Below are positions 35,975 through 45,114 of a stretch of DNA of 64,000 nucleotides, one piece after another (positions within the stretch are counted from its first letter, which is position 1; the number at the start of each line of letters is the position of its first letter). The position numbers were made by a program, and so were the translations under genes. A model generated the notes under the pieces. That model made no database searches. It was not told where the DNA came from and worked only from the letters and a program-made list of their open reading frames with translations. The stretch is from Novosphingobium sp. MW5 (GTDB lineage Bacteria > Pseudomonadota > Alphaproteobacteria > Sphingomonadales > Sphingomonadaceae). The DNA lies in the NCBI GenBank assembly GCA_025938935.1, contig JAPCWB010000001.1, positions 2,542,001 to 2,606,000 of the forward strand, given 5' to 3'.

Positions 35975-37615
35975 TCAGGCGGCTTCGAGCATCCGGGCAA
36001 GATCCGCCTCTGCCTCTCCGGTCGGTCGGATATCGAACTTGTCGATCAGGATGCCGAGCACCTCGGGGGTGAGGAACTGCGGCAGCGTGGGGCCGAGGTG
36101 AATGCGGCGAATGCCCAGGTGCAGCATGGTCAGCAGGACCGCCGTGGCCTTTTGCTCGAACCAGCTGATCGCATAGTGCAGCGGCAGGTCGTTGACGCCG
36201 ACACCCAGCGCACCGGCGACCGCAACGGCAATCTGGATGGCCGAGAAGGCATCGTTGCACTGGCCGACGTCAAGCACGCGGGGCACGCCGTTGATGTCAC
36301 CCAGGTCCTCGCCATTGAAGCGGAACTTGCCGCAGCCCAGGGTCAGAATCAGGCTGTCCTGCGGCGTCGCCATGGCCAGATCGTGGAAGTAGTTGCGGCC
36401 TGGGCGAGCGCCATCGCAGCCGCCGATCAGGAACAGGTTCTTGACGTCGCCCTTGTCGATCATGCCGAGCAGCGTGTCGGCCACGCCCATCACGGTGTTG
36501 CGGGCAAATCCGGTGGGAATGGTCCGTTCGGGCGCGTCCTCGGCAAAGCCCGGCTTGGCAAGCGCGCATTCGATGGCCGGTGTGAAATCGTGATCCTGAA
36601 TGTGCGGAAGCCCTTTCCAGCCCACGGGACCCGCAGTGAATATCCGGTCGCCATAGCCCTTGATCTCGGGATTGATCAGGCAATTGGAGGTCATGACGAT
36701 CGCCCCCGGGAAGGCATCGAAGTCCCTCTGCTGGTCCTGCCATGCCCCGCCGTAATTGCCGACGAGGTGTGTGAACTTCTTGAGGCCGGGATAGGCATTT
36801 GCGGGCAGCATTTCGCCGTGGGTATAGACGTTCACGCCCTTGCCCTCGGTCTGCTTGAGAATGGTTTCGAGGTCGCCCAGGTCATGGCCGGAGACGAGCA
36901 GGGCCTTGCCGGCCTTGGGGCTCATCCGCACCATGGTGACTTCGGGATGGCCGAAGCGGCCGGTGTTGGCAGCATCGAGCAGCTCCATCACCCTGAGGTT
37001 CAGCGCGCCCACCGCGAGGGATTCGCTCAGCAGTTGATCGGCATCGGTCGGATCAGTGGCGAGGAAAGCGGAAATGCGGTGGAATTCCGCGCTAACTTCA
37101 GCCTCTTCCTCTCCCAGCACGCGGGCATGTTCGCCATAGGCGGCTGTACCCTTGAGGCCATAGAGGATGAGGTTGCGCAGGCCGACGATCGAGGGGCCAT
37201 CGCGGTCCATGAAGCGCTGGATCGCGGCCATCGGAGCGGCGGCGGCCAGTTCCGACGGGGTCGTGCCGGGGTTCCACGTGGCAGGTTCGGGCAGGTCAGA
37301 AAGATCGGCACCGGCCTTGATGGCGAGCGCCTTGGCCCGCTCGCGCATCTCCAGGGCCTGGGCAATCAGGCCGGTGAAGCGATCAGGGTCGAAATTGACG
37401 TTGGTAAGCGTCGTGAACCAGGCGTGCGGCGTAAAGGCGTCGACCTGCGCGTTCTGCAGCCCTTTTTCCGCGGCGCGGTGGGCAAAGACGGACACGCCCA
37501 TCATCAGGCGCAGAAGTACGTCCTGCATATCGGCGACCTCGGCAGTCTTGCCGCAGGAGCCCACTTTGACGGCACATCCGCCCTTGTTCGATTGTTCGCA
37601 CTGCACGCAATACAT
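35975..37615 (-). CDS. hcp: Hydroxylamine reductase / hybrid cluster protein
   Basis: 546-residue hybrid-cluster protein, which reduces hydroxylamine or NO and serves in nitrosative-stress defence under low oxygen. The N-terminal cluster ligands are C3, C6, C14 and C21 (MYCVQCEQSNKGGC..C). Further ligands of the hybrid Fe-S-O cluster are seen in SGHDLGDLE, TSNCLINPE, GGCDGARPGRNYFHD, LGCGKFRFN and VGQCNDAFSA. It is divergent from an NsrR-type repressor gene, with an FNR-type box and an inverted repeat in between, which fits NO- and oxygen-dependent control. No hcr reductase gene is adjacent. Confidence 0.96.
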   Translation of the reverse strand: MYCVQCEQSNKGGCAVKVGSCGKTAEVADMQDVLLRLMMGVSVFAHRAAEKGLQNAQVDAFTPHAWFTTLTNVNFDPDRFTGLIAQALEMRERAKALAIKAGADLSDLPEPATWNPGTTPSELAAAAPMAAIQRFMDRDGPSIVGLRNLILYGLKGTAAYGEHARVLGEEEAEVSAEFHRISAFLATDPTDADQLLSESLAVGALNLRVMELLDAANTGRFGHPEVTMVRMSPKAGKALLVSGHDLGDLETILKQTEGKGVNVYTHGEMLPANAYPGLKKFTHLVGNYGGAWQDQQRDFDAFPGAIVMTSNCLINPEIKGYGDRIFTAGPVGWKGLPHIQDHDFTPAIECALAKPGFAEDAPERTIPTGFARNTVMGVADTLLGMIDKGDVKNLFLIGGCDGARPGRNYFHDLAMATPQDSLILTLGCGKFRFNGEDLGDINGVPRVLDVGQCNDAFSAIQIAVAVAGALGVGVNDLPLHYAISWFEQKATAVLLTMLHLGIRRIHLGPTLPQFLTPEVLGILIDKFDIRPTGEAEADLARMLEAA

Positions 37616-37627
37616 GGTCGTTCCTTA

Positions 37628-37654
37628 TAAAGTGGACTTGCAGATACCACTTTA
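37628..37654. promoter_or_regulatory. Inverted repeat, candidate NsrR operator
   Basis: TAAAGTGG (37628-37635) and CCACTTTA (37647-37654) are perfect inverted copies, 11 bases apart, 12 bases upstream of the hcp start. If the FNR box at 37676-37689 activates from about -41, the hcp start of transcription falls inside this repeat, which is where a repressor would act. Binding by the adjacent Rrf2-type protein is inferred. Confidence 0.62.
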
Positions 37655-37675
37655 ATCAGGGCGCGACCGATTCCC

Positions 37676-37689
37676 TTGATCTCGATCAA
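37676..37689. promoter_or_regulatory. FNR/Anr-type box between hcp and nsrR
   Basis: TTGAT-CTCG-ATCAA is an exact match to the FNR consensus TTGAT-N4-ATCAA. Its centre is 67 bases from the hcp start codon and about 57 from nsrR, a place suited to activate hcp when oxygen is low. Confidence 0.75.
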
Positions 37690-37739
37690 TTCACCCGAAC
37701 GCTTGTCACGCCACGGAGTTTTGTCGAAAGAAAGCCCCG

Positions 37740-38123
37740 ATGCAGCTGACCCGCCACACAGACTATGCCTTGCGCCTGCTGATCCAGCTGGCCGGATTTC
37801 CCGGGCAGCGCGTGTCGATTGGGGCGGTGGCGAAGGAACAGGACATTTCGCAGAGCCACCTGATGAAGGTTGCCAATGATCTTGCCCGCGCAGGTTTTAT
37901 TGACGCGGTGCGGGGAAGGGCGGGGGGCATATCGCTCAGCCGCCCGCCGGAAGAGATCAACATCGGCGCGGTTGTCGCTGCGATGGAGCCGCATTGCGAA
38001 CTGGTGAAGTGCAGCGAATGCCGCCTGGTGCAGGGATGCGGGCTCCCGGGCGTCCTGTCGAAAGGCATCGGTGCCTTCATGGACGTCCTGCGCGGCTATA
38101 CTCTGGCAGACATCATCCGCTGA
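37740..38123 (+). CDS. nsrR: Rrf2-family transcriptional repressor, NsrR type
   Basis: 127-residue winged-helix regulator with an N-terminal Rrf2 fold (MQLTRHTDYALRLLIQLA) and the recognition region DISQSHLMKVANDLARAGFI. Three Cys in CELVKCSECRLVQGCGLPG match the NsrR [Fe-S] binding region that senses nitric oxide. Divergent hcp and the candidate operator next to its start support the NsrR assignment over the related IscR. The gene is followed by a strong terminator facing ilvC. Confidence 0.9.
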   Translation: MQLTRHTDYALRLLIQLAGFPGQRVSIGAVAKEQDISQSHLMKVANDLARAGFIDAVRGRAGGISLSRPPEEINIGAVVAAMEPHCELVKCSECRLVQGCGLPGVLSKGIGAFMDVLRGYTLADIIR

Positions 38124-38133
38124 CAGCTGACAC

Positions 38134-38176
38134 GAAAAAGCCCGCCCCGCTGCTGCGGGACGGGCCTCTTCTTAGG
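38134..38176. terminator. Terminator between convergent nsrR and ilvC
   Basis: GCCCGCCCCGC and GCGGGACGGGC pair over eleven bases (one wobble) around TGCT, flanked by an A run to the left and CTCTTCTT to the right. It can serve both convergent genes. Confidence 0.82.
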
Positions 38177-38190
38177 CGTTGCTGCCGAGA

Positions 38191-39228
<1,038 letters not shown>

Positions 39229-39235
39229 TCAATGC

Positions 39236-39323
39236 GTCTTCCCGGGCTTGACCCGGGACCGCTGGCCGCTTGGCGCAACCTCGCGTCGACGAGGCCAGCG
39301 ATCCCGGCTTTCGCCGGGATGAC
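39236..39323. repeat. ~88-base palindromic element between ilvN and ilvC
   Basis: Left arm 39236-39265 (GTCTTCCCGGGCTTGACCCG..) and right arm 39295-39323 (CCAGCGATCCCGGCTTTCGC..) are inverted copies with a few mismatches; the loop (39266-39294, 29 bases) contains GCAACCTCGC. The same design, with the same loop core in the other orientation, lies inside dnaE2. In RNA it would fold to a strong hairpin between the two ilv genes. Confidence 0.82.
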
Positions 39324-39334
39324 GGGTGAAAGTA

Positions 39335-39853
39335 TCAGGCCCCCTCAGGCCCCCTCGTCATGCCGACGATGCCGGTACGTCCCACTTCGACCAGCCCCAG
39401 TTCGCGCATAATGGCGATGAAGCTGTCGATCTTTTCGGGCGTCCCGGTCAGTTCGAAAATGAAGCTGGAGGTCGAAGTGTCGACCACCTTGGCGCGGAAC
39501 ACGTCGGCGACGCGCAGTGCCTCGACGCGCTTTTCGCCAGTGCCGGACACCTTGATCAGCGCCAGTTCGCGTTCGACGTGCGGGCCGGCTTCGGTCAGGT
39601 CGACGACCTTATGCACTGGCACCAGCCGTTCGAGCTGGGCGTGGATCTGGTCGATCACCGCGGGCGGGCCCTGCGTCACGATGGTGATGCGGCTCGTCGC
39701 GTGGTTCTCCGAGATATCGGCCACGGTCAGGCTGTCGATATTGTAGCCGCGCGCGGTGAACAGCCCGGCGATCTTGGCGAGGATGCCCGCTTCGTTGTCC
39801 ACCGTGATGGCAAGGACGTGGCGTTCCGAGGCTTGCTGCTTGATCTTCATCAT
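39335..39853 (-). CDS. ilvN: Acetolactate synthase small (regulatory) subunit
   Basis: 172-residue regulatory subunit that confers feedback control by branched-chain amino acids on IlvB. The N-terminal ACT domain begins HVLAITVDNEAGILAKIAGLFTARGYNIDSL, shown here in part: ITVDNEAGILAKIAGLF; the C-terminal ACT-like half ends ELGLVEVGRTGIVGM. ATG 39853 or 39850 both fit. It lies ten bases after ilvB. The last codons run through a tandem 10-base repeat TCAGGCCCCC (39335-39354), and the stop codon depends on the second unit. Confidence 0.96.
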   Translation of the reverse strand: MMKIKQQASERHVLAITVDNEAGILAKIAGLFTARGYNIDSLTVADISENHATSRITIVTQGPPAVIDQIHAQLERLVPVHKVVDLTEAGPHVERELALIKVSGTGEKRVEALRVADVFRAKVVDTSTSSFIFELTGTPEKIDSFIAIMRELGLVEVGRTGIVGMTRGPEGA

Positions 39854-39863
39854 CCCGGCCCCC

Positions 39864-41606
39864 TTACACCAGCGCCTTGGCTTCATCGTCCATGGTCCCG
39901 GCGACGACATCGCCCTGCAGGATCATGTCCGTATGCGCCGCGCCTGACGGGATCATCGGGAAGCAGTTGGCCTGCTTGGCGACGAGGCAATCGACGATCA
40001 CCGGCCCGTCATGGTCGATCATTGCCTGGATGCCGGCGTCAAGCTCGTGCTCGCTCTCGATGCGGATGCCCTTCCAGCCATAGGCTTCGCCCAGCTTCAC
40101 GAAGTCGGGCAGGCTGTCCGAGTACGAGTTCGAATAGCGGCTTTCATAGGTCAGTTCCTGCCACTGGCGGACCATGCCCATGTATTCGTTGTTGAGTATG
40201 AAGATCTTCACCGGCAGGCGGAACTGGCTCGCGGTGCCGAGCTCCTGGATATTCATCTGGATCGAGGCTTCGCCGGCAATATCGATGACTAGGCTGTCCG
40301 GATTGCCGAGCTGCGCGCCGATCGCGGCGGGAAGGCCATAGCCCATGGTGCCGAGCCCGCCCGAGGTGAGCCACTTGTTCGGGCCAAAGAAGTGGAAATG
40401 CTGCGCCGCCCACATCTGGTGCTGGCCGACCTCGGTCGAGATGATCGGGTCCTTGTCCTTGGTCAGCTCGTAAAGGCGTTCGATCGCCAGCTGGGGCGCG
40501 ATTTCGCTGCGCGGCTTGGGATAAGCGAGGCTCTTCTTGTCGCGCCAGCGGTCGACCTGCTTCTTCCACGCGGTCAGGTCCTGCGCCTCGCGGCTGCCCC
40601 ATGCCTCGATCAGCTGCTCCAGCACCTCGGCGCAGTCGCCGACGATCGGCAGGTCGACGTGGACTGTCTTGTTGATCGAGCTGCGGTCGATATCGATGTG
40701 GATCTTGGTTGAATTGGGCGAGAAGGCATCGAGACGGCCTGTGACGCGGTCATCGAAGCGCGCGCCGACGCAGAGGATCAGGTCGGCCTGGTTCATCGCC
40801 ATGTTGGCTTCATAGGTGCCGTGCATGCCCAGCATGCCCAGCCAGTCGGCATGGTCAGCAGGGAAGGCGCCGAGGCCCATCAGTGTCGATGTGGTCGGTG
40901 CGCCAGTCATCGCCTGCAGCTTGCGCAGCAACTCGCTGGCGCGCGGGCCGGAATTGATGACGCCGCCGCCGGTGTAGAAAACCGGAGCCTTGGCATTGGC
41001 GAGCAGTTCGATCGCCTTGGCAATCTCGCTTTCGCTGCCCTGCATGCGCGGCGAATAGCGGTTGCGGCGCTGCGGCTTGCCTTCGTTGAAAGTTGCCGTG
41101 GCGATCTGCACGTCCTTGGGAATATCGATCACGACCGGGCCGGGCCGGCCGGTGGTGGCAATCTGGAACGCCTCGTCAATAACGGCGGCCAGTTCGCTCG
41201 GGTCCTTCACAAGGTAGTTGTGTTTGCAGCAATGGCGGGTGATGCCGATGGTATCGGCTTCCTGGAACGCGTCCGAGCCGATCAGGCCCGATGGCACCTG
41301 GCCAGTGATGACGACCAGCGGGATGGAATCGAGGAAGGCGTCGGCAATGCCGGTGACCGCGTTCGTCGCGCCGGGGCCTGAGGTAACCAGGACGACGCCG
41401 GGCTTGCCGGTCGAGCGGGCATAACCCTCAGCCGCATGGGCGGCGCCGGCTTCGTGACGGACGAGGATATGGCGGATGCGCTCTTCGGCGAAGAGTTCGT
41501 CGTAGATCGGCAGCACCGCGCCGCCGGGATAGCCGAACACGAATTCGACCCCCTGCTGGACCAGGCTTTCAACCAGAATGTTTGCGCCGCTGCGCTCCTG
41601 GCTCAC
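39864..41606 (-). CDS. ilvB: Acetolactate synthase large (catalytic) subunit
   Basis: Thiamine-diphosphate enzyme forming acetolactate or acetohydroxybutyrate, first common step of branched-chain synthesis. Motifs include [18 protein letters not shown], the catalytic Glu in [15 protein letters not shown] and the ThDP-binding region [28 protein letters not shown] replaces the common GDA/GDG. I chose GTG 41606 because GAGGAG lies at a good distance; GTG 41615 overlaps that site. Upstream is a TTGACA box and a hairpin terminator that may act as an attenuator. Confidence 0.96.
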   Translation of the reverse strand: MSQERSGANILVESLVQQGVEFVFGYPGGAVLPIYDELFAEERIRHILVRHEAGAAHAAEGYARSTGKPGVVLVTSGPGATNAVTGIADAFLDSIPLVVITGQVPSGLIGSDAFQEADTIGITRHCCKHNYLVKDPSELAAVIDEAFQIATTGRPGPVVIDIPKDVQIATATFNEGKPQRRNRYSPRMQGSESEIAKAIELLANAKAPVFYTGGGVINSGPRASELLRKLQAMTGAPTTSTLMGLGAFPADHADWLGMLGMHGTYEANMAMNQADLILCVGARFDDRVTGRLDAFSPNSTKIHIDIDRSSINKTVHVDLPIVGDCAEVLEQLIEAWGSREAQDLTAWKKQVDRWRDKKSLAYPKPRSEIAPQLAIERLYELTKDKDPIISTEVGQHQMWAAQHFHFFGPNKWLTSGGLGTMGYGLPAAIGAQLGNPDSLVIDIAGEASIQMNIQELGTASQFRLPVKIFILNNEYMGMVRQWQELTYESRYSNSYSDSLPDFVKLGEAYGWKGIRIESEHELDAGIQAMIDHDGPVIVDCLVAKQANCFPMIPSGAAHTDMILQGDVVAGTMDDEAKALV

Positions 41607-41640
41607 TGTACGCACTCCTCAAATTCGTCACTTGCCGCGC

Positions 41641-41678
41641 TTAAAAGACAGACCCGGCACAGTATCCTGCGCCGGGTC
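41641..41678 (-). terminator. Intrinsic terminator in the miaA-ilvB gap (possible ilvB attenuator)
   Basis: GACCCGGC and GCCGGGTC (41671-41678 and 41651-41658) form an eight-pair GC stem with a 12-base loop; TGTCTTTT follows on the minus strand. It lies 35 bases before the ilvB start. It may end miaA transcripts, but a TTGACA box lies between miaA and the hairpin, so it would also sit in the ilvB leader. No branched-chain leader peptide was found. Confidence 0.78.
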
Positions 41679-41724
41679 GCCTCTCCAGCTCGCTCAGGGC
41701 CACATATGAAGCCCGTTGTGCGGC

Positions 41725-41753
41725 GCGGTAGGCGACAGGAAATAACGTGTCAA
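41725..41753 (-). promoter_or_regulatory. Putative ilvB promoter
   Basis: Perfect -35 TTGACA at 41753-41748 (minus strand), immediately after the miaA stop, with TACCGC 17 bases downstream (41730-41725) as a weak -10. The 11-mer GCTATTGACAC recurs upstream of coq4. Confidence 0.42.
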
Positions 41754-41756
41754 TAG

Positions 41757-42713
41757 CTAATCACGTAATAATGATGCGAATATATCCTCTATATTAAAAT
41801 CTTCTGACTCAACCCTCGGCCAATCTTCGGACGGCTGGTTGCGCAGCCAGGTCATCTGGCGCTTGACGTAGTTGCGCGTTGACTGGCTCCCGCGCGTCTC
41901 TGCATCAGCCAAAGAACTAATTCCTCGCAGGAAATCAGCAATTTCCGGCACACCTATCGCGCGCATGACAGGAAGATCACCTGGAAGGGCCCGGGCCAGC
42001 AGTGCCTCGACCTCCGCAATTGCGCCGCGCTGCAGCATGGAGTGGAAGCGGCGGTCACAGCGCTCGTAGAGCCACGCGCGATCGGGAAGGAGGATGGCGG
42101 GATAGAGTGCAACCTGATCGCCAATTCCCCCGGAAAGCTGCTGCTGCCAGTGGGCGAGGGGGCGTCCGGTCGAGCGCGCCACTTCCAGTGCCCGTGCCAC
42201 GCGGGTGGCGTCGCCTGCATCCAGGCGGGCCGCACGCTCGGGATCTTCCACTTGCAGCGCCGCATAGGCTTGCGCGACCGGCAGGGAGCGAACCTCTGCG
42301 CGGATCTGCGGATCAATCTCTGGCACCGGGGCGATCCCCTCGATCAGCGTCCGGATATAAAGCCCCGTCCCGCCGACAAGGATCGGCACCGCACCAGCCG
42401 CATGGGCAGCTGCGACTTCCGCCTTGGCCGCCTGCGCCCAGTCCGCTGCCGAGCAGGCGGTCGCACCGTCCCATGCGCCATAGAGGCTGTGCTCGACGCC
42501 TTTCATCTCCTCGTCCAAAGGCCGAGCGCTCAAAATGCAGAGATCGGCATAGACCTGCGCGGAGTCCGCGTTGATCACCACGCCCCTGCGCCCGCGCTTT
42601 TCCAACGCCTGCGCCAGACGGACAGCCAGATCGCTCTTGCCGCTCGCCGTTGGCCCTGCAATGAGCGCCAGCGGCGGCCTTCCGGGTCCTTCAGGAGAAT
42701 CTTCAGTGCTCAT
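41757..42713 (-). CDS. miaA: tRNA dimethylallyltransferase
   Basis: 318-residue enzyme adding the dimethylallyl group to A37 of tRNAs reading UNN codons. The P-loop is LIAGPTASGKSDLA; the substrate region shows INADSAQVYADLCILSARP and GGTGLYIRTLIEG; the C-terminal RNRYVKRQ-like helix is RNYVKRQMTWLRNQ. ATG 42713 overlaps the divergent serB start by eight bases. No hfq follows. It ends just before the ilvB promoter region. Confidence 0.96.
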   Translation of the reverse strand: MSTEDSPEGPGRPPLALIAGPTASGKSDLAVRLAQALEKRGRRGVVINADSAQVYADLCILSARPLDEEMKGVEHSLYGAWDGATACSAADWAQAAKAEVAAAHAAGAVPILVGGTGLYIRTLIEGIAPVPEIDPQIRAEVRSLPVAQAYAALQVEDPERAARLDAGDATRVARALEVARSTGRPLAHWQQQLSGGIGDQVALYPAILLPDRAWLYERCDRRFHSMLQRGAIAEVEALLARALPGDLPVMRAIGVPEIADFLRGISSLADAETRGSQSTRNYVKRQMTWLRNQPSEDWPRVESEDFNIEDIFASLLRD

Positions 42714-43590
42714 CGCCCGCGTAATAGCAGAACCGGAACAGATGTCGGCACATGTCGATGCTGCCATCGCGGCAATGAAGGCGCGTGGCACCGTGGTGGC
42801 CGGGGCGGCCATGACCGATTTCTGCGGCAACGTGCTGGAATTCGATATTGCCGAGGGCGATCCTGCGGTGGTGCGCGAAGTGCTCGACGCACAGTTCGCC
42901 CCCAGCGACGTGCTGGTGACCGATCACGAGCCGCGCGTGCCGGGCCTGTTCGTGTCGGACATGGATTCGACCATGATCATGGCCGAATGCATTGACGAAC
43001 TTGCTGATTTTGCCGGCCTCAAGCCGCAGATCGCCGCAATTACCGAGCGCGCCATGCAGGGCGAGCTCGATTTCGAGTCTGCCCTGCGCGAACGCGTATT
43101 GTTGCTGCGCGGCCTGTCCGAAGGCGCGATTGCCGAATGCCTGGCCACCCGCATCGCTCCGATGCCGGGCGCGCGGGTGCTGGTGGAAACGCTGAAGGCC
43201 CATGGCTGCAAGACCGTGCTGGTCACGGGCGGATTCCATCAGTTTGCCGATCCGGTGGCAGAGCAGCTCGGCTTCGAGATGGTCGTCGGCAATCGGCTCG
43301 AGGTGCTGGGCGGCGAACTCTCCGGCGGCCTAGTCGGCGCGATCACGGACAGCAGCGTCAAGAAGGCGGTCCTGCTTGAGGAGGCTGCACATCTGGGTGA
43401 GGGGACTGTAACGCTTGCCACAGGCGATGGCGCCAACGACATCCCGATGATCGAAGCTGCGACCTATGGCATTGCCTATGCCGCCAAGCCCAAGGCCCGC
43501 GCGGCTGCCGATGGCTGGGTTGACCGGGGAGACCTGACGAACGTGCTCAACCTGCTCGGCATCCCGCGCGATCAGTGGGTCTGGGAATAG
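42706..43590 (+). CDS. serB: Phosphoserine phosphatase
   Basis: 294-residue HAD-family enzyme for the last step of serine synthesis. An N-terminal ACT-like domain precedes the catalytic part with the DxDST nucleophile motif FVSDMDSTMIMAE, the KTVLVTGGFHQFAD motif and the GDGANDIPMI Mg-binding loop. GTG 42706 is chosen since AGGAGA stands upstream; an earlier frame start would cover much of miaA. Its 5' end overlaps the opposite miaA by eight bases, and its 3' end overlaps the next convergent gene by 19 bases. Confidence 0.95.
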   Translation: MLIARVIAEPEQMSAHVDAAIAAMKARGTVVAGAAMTDFCGNVLEFDIAEGDPAVVREVLDAQFAPSDVLVTDHEPRVPGLFVSDMDSTMIMAECIDELADFAGLKPQIAAITERAMQGELDFESALRERVLLLRGLSEGAIAECLATRIAPMPGARVLVETLKAHGCKTVLVTGGFHQFADPVAEQLGFEMVVGNRLEVLGGELSGGLVGAITDSSVKKAVLLEEAAHLGEGTVTLATGDGANDIPMIEAATYGIAYAAKPKARAAADGWVDRGDLTNVLNLLGIPRDQWVWE

Positions 43591-44159
43591 GCCGTGTGCA
43601 ATTTCGCCTGCCTGCGGCGCCATGCCAGGTATCGCAGGCCAAGCGCAAGGTAGCAGGCGAGGGCTAGCGGGATGGTAGCCAACCGCTCTTCTCCGGAAAT
43701 TGCCTTGCCGGTGTAGGCCAGGGTGAATGCTCCCCACAGGATGTAGATTCCGGCCTTGTGCAGCCGTTTCCAGTTTGGCCCGAGCGCCTTTTGTGCCGCA
43801 TCGTTCGACGTCAGCACCATAGCGTAAAGCACGGCATAGACCGGGGCGCCCAGCAGTGGAACCGGCTGGCCGATGGCTATGAAATAGGTGACGAATGCCG
43901 CCAGGTGAACTGTATGGACCAGCGCGAAGCTGAGCCCGTTACGCCGCCGACTCAGATAAAGTGCCTTCGTGTAATGGCTGGGGCTCAGGCGATAGAGTGA
44001 TGAAGCAAGGAACACAGGAAGGAAGAGCAGGAACGACGCCCGAGCCGTATAGCGCGCCGCCAGCTTGATCCCCTCGACCGGATCGGCGCCCAGCCTCAAC
44101 CCGATTATCACGGCTCCAGTGGCCATGACGGTGCCGACCATCAGGCTGAATATGCGCAT
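43572..44159 (-). CDS. Ferric reductase-like transmembrane protein (MsrQ/YedZ-like)
   Basis: 195-residue polytopic protein with about six hydrophobic helices. His residues placed for haem binding are seen in ALVHTVHLAAFVTYF and RLHKAGIYILW, as in the ferric reductase-like domain (PF01794) that includes MsrQ. No msrP-like molybdoprotein is next to it, so an MsrQ role cannot be claimed. ATG 44159 follows a G-rich ribosome site; ATG 44201 is a less likely start. Divergent from coq4. Confidence 0.78.
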   Translation of the reverse strand: MRIFSLMVGTVMATGAVIIGLRLGADPVEGIKLAARYTARASFLLFLPVFLASSLYRLSPSHYTKALYLSRRRNGLSFALVHTVHLAAFVTYFIAIGQPVPLLGAPVYAVLYAMVLTSNDAAQKALGPNWKRLHKAGIYILWGAFTLAYTGKAISGEERLATIPLALACYLALGLRYLAWRRRQAKLHTAYSQTH

Positions 44160-44231
44160 GGCGCCCCCCTTATGTATCCCCTCAGCAAGGATAGTGTTCA
44201 CTAGTGACCTAAGCTAGGGATAATTTGCTAT

Positions 44232-44245
44232 TGACACCTATGTCA
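44232..44245. promoter_or_regulatory. Palindrome over a TTGACA box upstream of coq4
   Basis: TGACA-CCTA-TGTCA is a perfect inverted repeat that overlaps a TTGACA -35 (44231-44236). A second palindrome, TCACTAGTGA, lies at 44198-44207. With a 17-base spacer the -10 would be CATCTC and the transcript would begin almost at the coq4 ATG. TetR-type regulators often use such sites; none is encoded next door. Confidence 0.42.
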
Positions 44246-44265
44246 GTAATGGCCATCTCGACACT

Positions 44266-45114
44266 ATGGATATGCCTGCTTCACATGACGCATTCGATGC
44301 GGCCACCAAGGCGGCGCGAGCCAATAAGCCCGTGCTGATCCCCGGCCGTCCGAAACTTCGCTATGACTGGCCCCGCGCGTGGAAGCACTTCCGTGCGCTT
44401 ATCCGTAACAAGGAAGACACCACGCAGGTCTTCCACGTCTTCGAATCCCTCCCGTGGAAGGGCATGGAAGCGGCCGCCGTGCAGTTTCTCGAAAGCCCCG
44501 AAGGGCGCGCGCTCTATGAAGCGGAACCTTTCCTGCCAGCGCTGCTAGACGATCACGCGGCGCTGCGCCGGATGCCAGCCGGTTCGCTTGCTCACGCCTA
44601 TTGCGACTTCATGGAAGGCGAAGGCCTGACCGCCCAAGGGCTGGTCGACGAGTTCGAGACCTTCTGGGCGGATCGTCCGCGCTTTGACGACCGTTTCACC
44701 TGGTATTTCGACCGCATCCGCGACACGCACGATTTCCTCCACGTGCTGACGGGATATGGCCGCGACGCCCTGGGCGAGCTCTGCGTGCTGGCCTTTACCT
44801 ATAGCCAGCAGCCCGCTCCGGCTCACCTGTTCCTCGGTTATGCCGGGGGCGTGGAACTGCGCACGCGGATCAAAAGCAAGGCCCCGGTGCTGCGCGCGAT
44901 CCGTGAAGGGCAGAAGCTGGGCAAGGCTTGCCCGCGCCTGGCCGAATTGCCGATCATGGAATTGCTGCCGCTCCCCATCGAGGAAGCGCGCCGCCGGCTC
45001 AACATCACGCCCGCGCGCAATTACACCCAGTGCCACGCCGAGTGGCGGGCGCTGGGCGTTGATCCCTATGACCTGATCGCGCCGGTCGAAGGCCCGATGG
45101 CAGTGGCGGCTTAG
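44266..45114 (+). CDS. coq4: Coq4 family protein (ubiquinone biosynthesis)
   Basis: 282-residue COQ4-like protein. The metal-binding HDxxH-x11-E motif is present in [23 protein letters not shown]4 is needed for ubiquinone synthesis in eukaryotes and many alphaproteobacteria; recent work links it to oxidative decarboxylation at C1 of the ring, but this bacterial copy is untested. The N-terminal text RKLRYDW-like region reads [19 protein letters not shown]. The 3' end overlaps the convergent purL by four bases. Confidence 0.9.
   Translation: MDMPASHDAFDAATKAARANKPVLIPGRPKLRYDWPRAWKHFRALIRNKEDTTQVFHVFESLPWKGMEAAAVQFLESPEGRALYEAEPFLPALLDDHAALRRMPAGSLAHAYCDFMEGEGLTAQGLVDEFETFWADRPRFDDRFTWYFDRIRDTHDFLHVLTGYGRDALGELCVLAFTYSQQPAPAHLFLGYAGGVELRTRIKSKAPVLRAIREGQKLGKACPRLAELPIMELLPLPIEEARRRLNITPARNYTQCHAEWRALGVDPYDLIAPVEGPMAVAA

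Noticed and set aside
36098-37630. 510-codon open frame antisense to hcp
   Set aside because: Mirror of a strongly conserved gene; no domain and no sensible neighbours.
39335-39354. Tandem 10-base repeat TCAGGCCCCC at the ilvN end
   Set aside because: Only two units; may be a recent slip or sequence artefact. It supplies the stop codon but no further signal was seen.
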